NCBI GenBank assembly: GCA_963170125.1
Contig: CAUJFI010000018.1
Location: forward strand, 42,847-106,846
Length of the DNA: 64,000 nt
From: Deinococcota bacterium
GTDB lineage: Bacteria > Deinococcota > Deinococci > Deinococcales > Trueperaceae
Reading direction: 5' to 3'
The notes beneath the pieces are model-generated. The model ran no database searches. It was given only the letters and a program-made list of their open reading frames with translations, and had not been told where the DNA came from. This document shows, piece by piece, positions 24,976-31,657 of this stretch. The position numbers and the translations under genes were made by a program. Each line of letters starts with the position of its first letter. The stretch's first letter is position 1.

Positions 24976-25542
24976 TCAAGTCAAGCCCGCGACTGCCGCG
25001 GCGGTCACCCGCTCAGGGCTGATCTCGTCATCCTCGATCAGAGCACGCTCCACATACTCAGGGATGAGTTCCAGGTCGGCTCGAAGCGCGATGGCCTCTA
25101 GGGCCGAGGCCACAAGGGTCGTGATGGCCTTGTCGTTGCGATTGCGAGTCAGGCGCCTATCCCCCATCTCGTCGAGCTCGGTGCGGAACGGCTTGCGGCA
25201 GGTGGCTCGCTCGAGCGCGGTTTGGAACTCGGCGATGACGGCGTGCGGCAAGTTGGAGAGCGCGGCTTCGTACGCGGCTCGCCGTAGCTCGATGGCGTAG
25301 CAGGCGCGTCCTGGCCATTGGTCGCTCCAGAGCCATGTGCGTATCTGCCAGGTGACGCTGATGAGTTCGACCGTCGGTGTCGGGCCGGGTATGGCGCCGG
25401 GCGAATACCCGTACCCTCGTGGGTTGCCGGTGGCGCTGAGGGCGCGCACTTGCCGGTGGGGACTCCAGGCGTCGGCCTTGAGGTACGGCCAGAGCGCATT
25501 AGCCGCGGCCCTCAAGAGCTGGGTGTCCACCTCGGTCATCAT
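24976..25542 (-). CDS. Phage protein of unknown function at the end of the early operon
   Basis: A 188-aa, mainly helical protein with an aromatic N-terminal half (VTWQIRTWLWSDQWPGRACY) and an acidic C-terminus. It overlaps the RusA gene by 4 bp (ATGA). No family is recognised. Late position in the early operon, next to the small terminase and RusA, could suggest a role in late gene control or packaging, but the sequence gives no direct support. Confidence 0.6.
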   Translation of the reverse strand: MMTEVDTQLLRAAANALWPYLKADAWSPHRQVRALSATGNPRGYGYSPGAIPGPTPTVELISVTWQIRTWLWSDQWPGRACYAIELRRAAYEAALSNLPHAVIAEFQTALERATCRKPFRTELDEMGDRRLTRNRNDKAITTLVASALEAIALRADLELIPEYVERALIEDDEISPERVTAAAVAGLT

Positions 25543-25916
25543 GGGTCGCTGTCCAGGAGTTCGATGCGGCCGCGTTCGCCCCAGACTTTCTCCGCGCCGA
25601 GCATCCAGATGTGCGAGTCGTCCCGCAGGGTCGCATCCATGAGGGCCTTGACGAGGTTGTCAACGTCCGGGCGGGTGGCGTGCGGCGCGCCCGTCATGAG
25701 GGCGCGGCGCTTGTCCGGCCACGAACGCGGCATGGGCAGGGTGAACCTGACGCGCAGGACGCCACGCGGAGCGACGTCAGTGATTCCAGCGGCTCGCAGG
25801 GCCAGGAGCAGCTCGTCCTTGAACGCCCGGTAACGCATGACGCTGGGGCGTTCGGCCCACTTGTCGCGGCGCGTCATGCGTGGCTTCGCTACCGGCTCGA
25901 CTTCCAGGGCGATCAC
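25539..25916 (-). CDS. rusA: RusA-family Holliday junction resolvase
   Basis: A 125-aa protein. RPDVDNLVKALMDATL followed by a DDSHI...K.WGE pattern is the RusA signature. The aspartates of PDVDN and the later DD bind magnesium at the active site, and the following lysine is conserved. RusA resolves branched DNA, in phages before packaging. The length matches the family and it overlaps both neighbours by 4 bp. Confidence 0.9.
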   Translation of the reverse strand: MIALEVEPVAKPRMTRRDKWAERPSVMRYRAFKDELLLALRAAGITDVAPRGVLRVRFTLPMPRSWPDKRRALMTGAPHATRPDVDNLVKALMDATLRDDSHIWMLGAEKVWGERGRIELLDSDP

Positions 25917-26431
25917 GACGGCACCGCCTCCCCCGCCGTCCCCTCGAGTTCGTCACGGCCGTTGCCCGGCAGGTAGATCTGCACCAGCCCCTGCGCGAGC
26001 GGAGCGCCACCCGGGCCGGAGAGCTCGGTGCTCGAGCGGTCCTTGTATCGCTCCGGCCGATGCCCCTTCAGCAGCGTGATCATCAGCTGGTCCGAGTACC
26101 GGGGTATCTCGCCCATGTACTCCCCCTTCTGGTACACCGGCTCGGACCACCCGGTAGCGCGCCGCCACGCCTCCGCCTCGAGACTGTCAACAGCCACATC
26201 CACCGCGGAATCCCACGCCGCGGCGAAGACGGGATCCGCGTCACGCCACCGGTACGCCGTCGCGCGATCAACGCCAGCGGCCGCCGCGGACGCGCTCACG
26301 TTGGCTCGGTTCGCCAGCTCGGACAAGAAGAGCTGCTTGCGCTTCGCCAGGGTGACCCTTCGCGCGCGTGAGCGTGTCGCAGTTGTTGCGGCGGGAGCGG
26401 TGTTCCTTGCCTTAGTTGGGGTCTTGGCCAT
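25913..26431 (-). CDS. terS: Terminase small subunit-like DNA-binding protein
   Basis: A 172-aa protein. A basic N-terminal tail is followed by a helix-turn-helix (FLSELANRANVSASAAAAGV then DRATAYRWRDADPVF) and by the WDSAVDVAVDSLEAEAWRRA and LLKGHRPERYKDR segments. The latter pair is typical of phage small terminases of this type. It would recognise the packaging site and hand DNA to the large subunit. Unusually it is separated from the large subunit by RusA, an unknown gene and a terminator. The start follows GGAGGAACCCC within the end of the upstream gene. Confidence 0.75.
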   Translation of the reverse strand: MAKTPTKARNTAPAATTATRSRARRVTLAKRKQLFLSELANRANVSASAAAAGVDRATAYRWRDADPVFAAAWDSAVDVAVDSLEAEAWRRATGWSEPVYQKGEYMGEIPRYSDQLMITLLKGHRPERYKDRSSTELSGPGGAPLAQGLVQIYLPGNGRDELEGTAGEAVPS

Positions 26432-26609
26432 GGGGTTCCTCCTTTCTGTTGACGTTGTGCCAGACGCGTTCTTCGTCGGCGGCTTGGCGGCGGCTGGTGG
26501 GGTCGAGGTGTGCGTCTGCTCTGGCGGCGGCTTGGGTTAGGGCGGCCGCGAAGTAGCCGATTGGTGCGCCGATCCAGGTGCCGATGAGGATCCAGAGGAT
26601 GGGGGTCAT
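26412..26609 (-). CDS. Small single-pass membrane protein
   Basis: A 65-aa protein. Residues 1-27 form a hydrophobic helix (MTPILWILIGTWIGAPIGYF), followed by a polar tail. It starts with a 4-bp overlap with the DnaC-like gene and ends 20 bp inside the small terminase gene, so it is embedded in the early operon. The function is unknown. Confidence 0.55.
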   Translation of the reverse strand: MTPILWILIGTWIGAPIGYFAAALTQAAARADAHLDPTSRRQAADEERVWHNVNRKEEPHGQDPN

Positions 26610-27337
26610 GCTGGGAGTCTCTCGTCGCGGCCGCGGATCTCGACGACGGTTCCGCTTGCCATGCGGGAGAGGATGGCGGCGGCGCTTTCGGTGTCGGTGC
26701 TTAGGTGTTTGGCGGCGTCGCTGGGGCGGTGGTTGGCTGTGAAGATGGTGGTTTTCTCGTTGGCCCAGCGGTGTTCGATGGCGCCGTAGAAGGTTTCGTA
26801 GACGAACTCGGTGGGTTTGATCTTGCCGAGGTCGTCGAGGATGAGGATTTCTGGGCGGTCGAGGTCGGGGCGTGGTTCGCTGGTGCTGAAGCTGCTTCGG
26901 AGGGTGTTGAAGAGTTCGACGACGCCCCAGAAGGTGACGTGGTGCCCGGCTTGCGCGAGGTGGTGGCCGGTGGCGACGGCTAGGTGGGTTTTGCCGTTGC
27001 CGGCGGGTCCCCAGAGGTAGAGGTTGGTGCCGAGGGTGAGGTTGGTGGCGGCGTGGATGGCTGCTTGGTTGCCGGGGTGTTGGCGGAGTTGGTCGAGGGT
27101 GTAGTGGCGGTACCTGCTGGGGAGTTGGTTGGTGTAGGTGCGTAGTGTGCGTTCGCGGTCTTCGCGTTCGTGTTCTTCGAGGAGGTCTTTTAGGCCGTCG
27201 TAGTAGGGGTGGTTGTGGTCTTTGGGTCGCCAGGCGATGCCGATCCAGGCGGGGTGGCCGAGGTACCTGGTGAGGGTGGGGTCGAGGGGTTCGCAGGCGT
27301 CTGCGGGTGTGTTGGCGGTGGTGTGGTTGTGGGTCAT
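26606..27337 (-). CDS. DnaC-like helicase loader, AAA+ ATPase
   Basis: A 243-aa protein. Walker A is GPAGNGKT within NLYLWGPAGNGKTHLAVATG, and Walker B is LILDDLG (PEILILDDLGKIKPTEFVYE). A sensor-like TANHRPS follows. The N-terminal 80 residues are probably the helicase-contacting part. It overlaps the initiator gene by 4 bp. Together they form the usual phage pair that loads the host replicative helicase at the phage origin. Confidence 0.85.
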   Translation of the reverse strand: MTHNHTTANTPADACEPLDPTLTRYLGHPAWIGIAWRPKDHNHPYYDGLKDLLEEHEREDRERTLRTYTNQLPSRYRHYTLDQLRQHPGNQAAIHAATNLTLGTNLYLWGPAGNGKTHLAVATGHHLAQAGHHVTFWGVVELFNTLRSSFSTSEPRPDLDRPEILILDDLGKIKPTEFVYETFYGAIEHRWANEKTTIFTANHRPSDAAKHLSTDTESAAAILSRMASGTVVEIRGRDERLPA

Positions 27338-28146
27338 AGTCCGCGTTCCGTGTACTGGTCGAGGGCTTTGCTGGCGCCTGGTGGTGGGGTGTCTCGGCGG
27401 CGGTGGTCGAGTGGGAAGACGCCGGTCCAGCCGTTGGTGACGGTGCGGCGCAGCATCTCGTCGGCGTCGAGTGGGGTCTTGGCCAGGTCGGCCAGGATCA
27501 GCTCTACTGCTCGCTCGGTGAGGGGCTTGCGGAGCTTGTGGCGGTGCGCGACGAAGTCGCGCCAGGCGTCGGGGTCGAGGAACTCCGGGAGGGTGATGGT
27601 GCTGGGGTCGAAGTCGCCGAGCTTGTTGGGGGTTCTGGTCTTGCCTGGTTGGCGAGCGCCTGCCGCGGGCGCTTGCGCGCGCGGCTCTTGAGCTTGAACT
27701 TCTACTTGAACTTGAACTTCTACTTGTTGTGGACTACTCCCGGCAGCCTCCGGGAGTGCTCCGGGAGTGCTCCCGCCATCGTGCGGGATGGGTGCGGCGG
27801 TCTCGCTGGTGCGCGCCGGAATCTCGCTGGCTTTCTCCCGGTCCCTGCGGACCTTGTTGTGTTTCTCGAAGTCGACGACCTCGGCGTACTGCCGGCCGTC
27901 GACCCGGTAGAGGTGGATGAGCCTGGCGGCGGCGAGAGATTCGAGTCCCTCCTGCACCTGGTCTGTGGTCCAGCCCATGAGGGTGAAGGCTCGGCCGTTG
28001 AGGACGCGCGGATCGGCGTCGACGCGGCCCTCGACGTCGGTGTGTGTGAGCAGCAGGACGTACATGACGCGGTGCGTGTCGCTCGTGAGGTCGCCGAACT
28101 TGTGGCTGGCGCCCAGGGTGTTGCTTATGAACCGGCCGCTAGCCAT
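27334..28146 (-). CDS. Phage replication initiation protein (O/DnaD-like)
   Basis: A 270-aa protein. The N-terminal 110 residues form a winged-helix-like region typical of phage replication initiators (TSDTHRVMYVLLLTHTDVEG and LAAARLIHLYRVDGRQYAEV). A low-complexity linker follows (about 140-160, reading VEVQVQVEVQ). The C-terminal domain contains WRDFVAHRHKLRKPLTERAV, common in proteins paired with DnaC-like loaders. Repeats in the linker-coding DNA may be the origin, as in lambda O. It starts after GGAGGCGATCTGAACC. Confidence 0.7.
   Translation of the reverse strand: MASGRFISNTLGASHKFGDLTSDTHRVMYVLLLTHTDVEGRVDADPRVLNGRAFTLMGWTTDQVQEGLESLAAARLIHLYRVDGRQYAEVVDFEKHNKVRRDREKASEIPARTSETAAPIPHDGGSTPGALPEAAGSSPQQVEVQVQVEVQAQEPRAQAPAAGARQPGKTRTPNKLGDFDPSTITLPEFLDPDAWRDFVAHRHKLRKPLTERAVELILADLAKTPLDADEMLRRTVTNGWTGVFPLDHRRRDTPPPGASKALDQYTERGL
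27692..27769. repeat. Origin-like direct repeat cluster within the replication initiator gene
   Basis: Two copies of TTGAACTTCTACTTG, separated by AAC, make an unusually AT-rich patch (about 27693-27727). Just beyond are two tandem 11-bp repeats CTCCGGGAGTG (27748-27758 and 27759-27769) and a partial third. Iterons beside an AT-rich stretch inside the initiator gene are the layout of lambdoid origins. The repeats also encode a VEVQ-type low-complexity linker, so selection on protein cannot be excluded. Confidence 0.5.
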
Positions 28147-28149
28147 GGT

Positions 28150-28530
28150 TCAGATCGCCTCCATCTGGTCGAAGAGGGTGGGTTGTCGGTGCTGGTGCGC
28201 TGGAGGCGGTGCTGGGGCCAATGGCGGTGATTCGGGAGGGGTGGCGGCGTCGAAACGCATGCGCGTGTCAGCCCAGGCGTCAACGCCGCTCGGCGTGGGG
28301 ATGCGGCACCACACGTGATCGGGCTGGACTACCTGCGGGCTGCCGATGGCGAGGATCGCCGCGCAGTGCCAATGGTCTCGGCGATACCACTCGCCGTCGT
28401 GGGTGGGGTCGCCGCGTCGCAGGGTCGCGATGAGGGGGCGCGGCAGTAGAAACCCAGGGATGTGGAGGAGCACTGTCTCGCCTTCGTCCGGCAGTTCCGA
28501 GCTGGCGGCAACCCAATCGGCGGTGCTCAC
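28150..28530 (-). CDS. DUF551-like phage protein
   Basis: A 126-aa protein. WVAASSELPDEGETVLLHIP near the N-terminus resembles DUF551 proteins common in phage early regions, and a WYRRDHWHCAAI segment follows. The C-terminus is proline-rich. It starts with a 4-bp overlap with the small gene upstream. No biochemical role is known to me for this family. Confidence 0.55.
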   Translation of the reverse strand: MSTADWVAASSELPDEGETVLLHIPGFLLPRPLIATLRRGDPTHDGEWYRRDHWHCAAILAIGSPQVVQPDHVWCRIPTPSGVDAWADTRMRFDAATPPESPPLAPAPPPAHQHRQPTLFDQMEAI

Positions 28531-28670
28531 GGTCGCTCCGCCCCTTCCCTTGCCGCTCTAGGCGTCAAGGCCAGACCTCGAGCAGCTCGGGGTGGAGCTG
28601 CAGGCAGGTGGCCGTCCCACTGAACGGCGTGGACGACAACGGGCCGCTTGCGGTACTGGGCAGACTTCAT
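28527..28670 (-). CDS. Short phage protein with a KKPVVV-AVQW N-terminal motif, possibly truncated
   Basis: A 47-aa protein starting at ATG 28670. MKSAQYRKRPVVVHAVQWDG is the N-terminal signature of a widespread small phage protein that is usually longer. After HLP the sequence turns into an Ala/Arg-rich run, while the other frame reads LQLHPELLEVWP and then stops. This may mean a frameshift has replaced the original C-terminus. It overlaps both neighbours by 4 bp. Confidence 0.5.
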   Translation of the reverse strand: MKSAQYRKRPVVVHAVQWDGHLPAAPPRAARGLALTPRAAREGAERP

Positions 28671-28882
28671 GCTTGCGTCTCCTCTGCCTGCCGGCGCCGG
28701 TCCAACTCGGCGATGAGCCTGTCGGCCACCGTCACGCATGCCTCAAGCTGTTCCTGCTCGGCTGCCATCCATGGGAACTCACTCCCGCCGATGCGCGCCG
28801 CCAAGATGGCCGTTGCGATGGCCTCGCGCCTCACGGCACGCGCACGGATGGCCGCGACGGCCTCATCACGCGAGGGGGTCAC
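28667..28882 (-). CDS. Small helical phage protein
   Basis: A 71-aa protein starting at GTG 28882, which forms a GTGA overlap with the stop of the RecT-like gene. A longer frame lies mostly inside that gene. The sequence is alanine- and arginine-rich and helical (AVAAIRARAVRREAIATAIL, later ADRLIAELDRRRQAEE). No family is recognised. Confidence 0.5.
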   Translation of the reverse strand: MTPSRDEAVAAIRARAVRREAIATAILAARIGGSEFPWMAAEQEQLEACVTVADRLIAELDRRRQAEETQA

Positions 28883-29805
28883 GCAGGCACCTGCGTCTTG
28901 CGTTCGGCACTCCACACGTCGAGCATGGCCGCGAGCTCGTCCACGCCGTAGTCCAGGAGGGTCATGGCCTCCTGCTTCGTCAAGTCCTTACTGGACGCCA
29001 ACGGGCGGCCGATGATGTCGGCGATGAACGCGCGGAAGTCATCCCGCTGGTCGCTGCCGACACCCAACTTGCTGCCGATGGTGTGCAGGGCCTTGAGTTG
29101 CGCGCCCGTGATCGGCTCGACATCCAACCGACCCTGCCCCACCTCGGGCTCGTCGCTCGTCAGGTCGTCGAACGAGACGCCATCACCCTCGGCGATAGGC
29201 TCGACCGCGAGAGCTCCGGGCGCCGCACCCTCCGACTTCGCCTCCGTCGCCTTCACGGGCACCTCGCGGACGGCGACATCCAGGACGTTTCCCTCCCCGT
29301 CAACGCGCGCGCCCATCTCCTCGGGCGTGTACACCGGCGTCGTGAACACATCCGGGCAGAACCACCGCTGCCCGTTGCTCATGGCCCGCGCGAACAACAT
29401 GTTCCGCGGGAACTTGCTCAAGTTCTGCGTCCCGGCCTTCTTGGCGTCCTCCAGGCTGAACGTGCTGACGCCGAGACTCTCCCCCGCCTCGAAGTACTCG
29501 ATGCTGCACACCTGGTCGGTCATCTCACGCACGCGGTAGTCGTACTTGCCGCTGCCCTTGACCTTGGCCGCCATGAGGTGCGCGCCTACGGTGGCCTTGC
29601 CCTGAATGACGTGAATGCCGCTCATGGCGCTGAACGGGTCGATGCCCCACGCCTGCCCGGCCATGATCTTGACGCCGGCCTGTGCGGCGTCGCTGGCGTC
29701 CTTGAAGAACCCGCTCTTGGCCATCATCGTGGCCACGCGCGCGAGCTCGTCGACGCTCTGGATGCTCAGGCCCACGACGGGCCGCGTGGCTAGTTCGTTG
29801 CTCAT
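28879..29805 (-). CDS. RecT-like phage recombination protein (tentative)
   Basis: A 308-aa protein. The N-terminal 150 residues show the pattern MAKSGFFKDASDAAQAGVKI, then MSGIHVIQGKATVGAHLMAA, and later PRNMLFARAMSNGQRWFCPD. This pattern is shared with phage proteins encoded among recombination genes and often annotated as RecT-family or ssDNA-annealing. The C-terminal part, beginning ITGAQLKALHTIGSKLGV and continuing DLTKQEAM, resembles the C-terminal tails of RecT/Erf-type proteins. The family is tentative. It would anneal single strands during phage recombination. Confidence 0.5.
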   Translation of the reverse strand: MSNELATRPVVGLSIQSVDELARVATMMAKSGFFKDASDAAQAGVKIMAGQAWGIDPFSAMSGIHVIQGKATVGAHLMAAKVKGSGKYDYRVREMTDQVCSIEYFEAGESLGVSTFSLEDAKKAGTQNLSKFPRNMLFARAMSNGQRWFCPDVFTTPVYTPEEMGARVDGEGNVLDVAVREVPVKATEAKSEGAAPGALAVEPIAEGDGVSFDDLTSDEPEVGQGRLDVEPITGAQLKALHTIGSKLGVGSDQRDDFRAFIADIIGRPLASSKDLTKQEAMTLLDYGVDELAAMLDVWSAERKTQVPA

Positions 29806-30158
29806 TCGGTTCCCCCTTGCGAGGTGATTTCGGCGCGGTGTAGGGCGGCGAGTTCGCGGGCGAGCTTGTAGTCGAGTTCGGTGAGTGTCACGGCCAACTG
29901 GGCGCCTCGGTGGTTGCGCTCGGCATCCTCAAGGCGGACGCGGTCCGCGGTGGTGAGGTCGGCGAGGCGCGCTTTGCGTTCGGCTTCGTTCTTGCCTTCA
30001 ACGCCGGCGAGGATGACCTCGTTCTCGCGAGTGGCGAGGTCGCCGCGTGCGCGCGCGAGGACGTTCGCGGAGCGCGCCAGCTCCTCGTGAGCGACCTTGA
30101 GGGCGTCCGTGGCGTCACTGATGGCCTGCTGGTAGACGTGAGTCGGGCTGTGGTTCAC
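29802..30158 (-). CDS. Coiled-coil phage protein, possible recombination partner
   Basis: A 118-aa protein starting at GTG 30158 (GGAGGACCGC before it; GTGA overlap with the upstream stop). Almost the whole length is charged helix with heptads, for example YQQAISDATDALKVAHEELA. It is encoded directly before the RecT-like gene and overlaps it by 4 bp, so the two are probably made together. No enzyme motif is present. Confidence 0.55.
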   Translation of the reverse strand: MNHSPTHVYQQAISDATDALKVAHEELARSANVLARARGDLATRENEVILAGVEGKNEAERKARLADLTTADRVRLEDAERNHRGAQLAVTLTELDYKLARELAALHRAEITSQGGTE

Positions 30159-30622
30159 GCGGTCCTCCCAAGCGCGACTCGGCCGCTGCCCCGGCAGTCT
30201 GGACAGGTGTCCCAGTCGTCGTTGACGCACCCGCCGCCGACACTCCGGGAGCGGGCGACGATCTCGCCGCGACCGTGGCAGCGGGCGCAGGTGTTCAGGC
30301 TCTTGGCGAGCGCGCGGGCCTTCGCGGTCTTGGCTTGGCGGCGCACCTCCTCGATGACGGCGCGGACTACTGCGAGCTCGTCGATGTTGAGGCCGGACGG
30401 CAGTAGGTCCGCACCGTCCAGGACCTCAAGGAGGGTGGCGACGGCGGTCTCGGCGTCTAGTTCGCGTTCGCCGGTGAGGCGGTGGTCGCAGTGCGGGCAT
30501 TCGTTCGGGATGTACTCGCCCTCGTCGACCATGCTGTCGCCCGTGTAGAGGCGGTCTACGCCGTCCCAACCAGGGCAGGTGGGGTCGGAGCAGTAGGCGG
30601 TGTCGTAGCTGCGGCCTCTCAT
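30155..30622 (-). CDS. Zinc-ribbon phage protein with DnaJ-type CxxC motifs
   Basis: A 155-aa protein starting at ATG 30622. Two zinc sites are visible: CSDPTC with CPHC near the N-terminus, and CARCHGRG with CPDCRGSGR near the C-terminus. The second pair is of the DnaJ cysteine-rich type. The middle is helical. It probably binds nucleic acid or protein. Overlaps of 4 bp on each side place it firmly in the early operon. Confidence 0.65.
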   Translation of the reverse strand: MRGRSYDTAYCSDPTCPGWDGVDRLYTGDSMVDEGEYIPNECPHCDHRLTGERELDAETAVATLLEVLDGADLLPSGLNIDELAVVRAVIEEVRRQAKTAKARALAKSLNTCARCHGRGEIVARSRSVGGGCVNDDWDTCPDCRGSGRVALGRTA

Positions 30623-30768
30623 GCGCGCCACCGCCTGACGACCCACTCGATGCCGTCGTGAGCGGCGACAACGACCCCGACGGCGAGGCTGAGGAGCACG
30701 AACAGGGCGAGGACGCCGAGGGACGGGCTGCTCACGAACAGGAGCACCAACGCCTCAGCGAGGCTCAC
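30619..30768 (-). CDS. 49-residue membrane peptide in the early operon
   Basis: A short frame starting at GTG 30768 and ending at TGA 30619. It overlaps the upstream stop (GTGA) and the downstream start (ATGA) by 4 bp each. It encodes MSLAEALVLLFVSSPSLGVL, a further hydrophobic run and a basic end, VVRRWRA. This indicates two membrane segments or one long one. The double 4-bp overlaps argue that it is a real coupled gene. Confidence 0.55.
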   Translation of the reverse strand: MSLAEALVLLFVSSPSLGVLALFVLLSLAVGVVVAAHDGIEWVVRRWRA

Positions 30769-31019
30769 CGCGTCACCGCCTCGCTGGACCGCCGAGACGG
30801 GAACGCAGGCTTGGAGGTGAGCAGGTCGAACTCGACGCCGTACGACTCCTGCCGCTTTCGGGCCGCCTCGTGCTGCAGGCGAATCGCCTCACCCGTCCGA
30901 CCATGGTCGAGGTGGCCCTCGGCGCGCGCCTCGAGGTCGGCGATCTCCCGCTGCAGGTCACGCAGCCGTTCGAGGTCGTCCTGGCGGGTCTTCCCTGGGG
31001 ACTGTGCTACGTTGGTCAT
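30765..31019 (-). CDS. Small coiled-coil early protein
   Basis: An 84-aa protein starting at ATG 31019 after AAAGGAAAATCC. Residues about 13-60 form a charged coiled coil (DDLERLRDLQREIADLEARA). No family is recognised. It is the first gene after the two excisionase-like genes. Confidence 0.6.
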   Translation of the reverse strand: MTNVAQSPGKTRQDDLERLRDLQREIADLEARAEGHLDHGRTGEAIRLQHEAARKRQESYGVEFDLLTSKPAFPSRRSSEAVTR

Positions 31020-31064
31020 GGATTTTCCTTTCGTTCCCGCGTGCCGCGCGGGTCTAGGAGCCAT

Positions 31065-31082
31065 GGCCCCCGCAAGGGGGCC
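31065..31082. terminator. GNRA-loop hairpin between the excisionase-like gene and the early operon
   Basis: GGCCCCC/GGGGGCC with the tetraloop GCAA, a very stable hairpin. A second GC hairpin (31036-31052) follows just before the ribosome site of the next gene. Neither has a U-run on the minus strand, so they may attenuate transcription or mark an RNA processing or antitermination site rather than terminate. Confidence 0.35.
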
Positions 31083-31094
31083 GCTTTCTGCCGT

Positions 31095-31352
31095 CTAGTT
31101 GGCCCGTCGTTCGGCGAGGTGCCGCCGGATGTCGGGCGTGATCGGGTCGGGAGCATGGTGCTCGTGTTGGTCCATGAAGCGGTCGAGTTCGGTGCGGGAG
31201 AAGACGAGCTTGCGGCCGAACTTTGTGGCGCGCAGACTGCCGGCCTTGACTAACCGGTAGATTTCGTGCCTGCCGGTGCGGAGCAGTTCGCCGGCCTCCT
31301 GGGCATCCAAGTACTGCAGGGCGGAGAGATATTGAACGCGCTCGGCAGTCAT
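31095..31352 (-). CDS. Excisionase-family helix-turn-helix protein
   Basis: An 85-aa protein starting at ATG 31352 (ATGA overlap with the gene before). YLDAQEAGELLRTGRHEIYR, LVKAGSLRATKFGRKLVFSR and TELDRF form the MerR-like helix-turn-helix and wing of the HTH_17/excisionase family. It may direct prophage excision with the integrase or control early transcription. Confidence 0.75.
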   Translation of the reverse strand: MTAERVQYLSALQYLDAQEAGELLRTGRHEIYRLVKAGSLRATKFGRKLVFSRTELDRFMDQHEHHAPDPITPDIRRHLAERRAN

Positions 31353-31549
31353 GTGGGCATCACCTCGGTGTTCTTCCCATCGGTGCCCTCGTGCGCCACT
31401 CGAATCGCCTCCTTCTCTGGGATGCGCCATTGGCGGCCAACCTTGACCGCGTGGATCCGGCCCGCCTGGATGAGGCGGTAGATGCTGAACTCGCTGACGT
31501 TCAGGGCTTCTGCCAGTTCGCGTGGGGTTTTCATCGACAGGCTGTCCAT
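31349..31549 (-). CDS. Second excisionase/MerR-like helix-turn-helix protein, first gene of the early operon
   Basis: A 66-aa protein from ATG 31549; starts at 31534 or 31588 are also possible. The HTH reads MKTPRELAEALNVSEFSIYR followed by LIQAGRIHAVKVGRQWRIPE, close to the HTH_17 consensus. The ATG at 31549 lies 9 nt after the TATGCT -10, giving almost no leader, so it is preferred. Placement opposite the repressor fits a Cro- or Xis-like regulator. Confidence 0.7.
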   Translation of the reverse strand: MDSLSMKTPRELAEALNVSEFSIYRLIQAGRIHAVKVGRQWRIPEKEAIRVAHEGTDGKNTEVMPT

Positions 31550-31588
31550 ACAGTCAACAGCATAGACTGTCAGTAGATGCAGAGTCAA
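31536..31588 (-). promoter_or_regulatory. Early promoter with overlapping operator repeats
   Basis: On the minus strand, TTGACT (31583-31588), an 18-bp spacer and TATGCT (31559-31564) form a good promoter for the early operon. An inverted repeat ACAGTC-N9-GACTGT (31550-31570) overlaps the -10. The palindrome GACAGGCTGTC (31536-31546) lies just downstream. These are likely sites for the CI-like repressor encoded divergently. Confidence 0.7.
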
Positions 31589-31644
31589 GCCTGAGCGTCT
31601 ATGCTATGCACTGATGGTAGGTGCGCGCAGGTGCTAGCTGTTGC

Positions 31645-31650
31645 TAACCT
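31645..31650 (+). promoter_or_regulatory. -10 element of a leaderless promoter for the repressor gene
   Basis: TAACCT, preceded by TGC as an extended -10, ends 7 nt before the ATG at 31658, with no ribosome site. A second -10-like TATGCT occurs at 31600-31605. The choice of translation start depends on this reading. Confidence 0.45.
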
Positions 31651-31657
31651 CGACTGG

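Noticed and set aside
28738..29793. 351-aa plus-strand frame opposite the RecT-like gene
   Set aside because: It is antisense to a gene with conserved blocks and tightly coupled neighbours. It has no ribosome site and a shadow-like composition.
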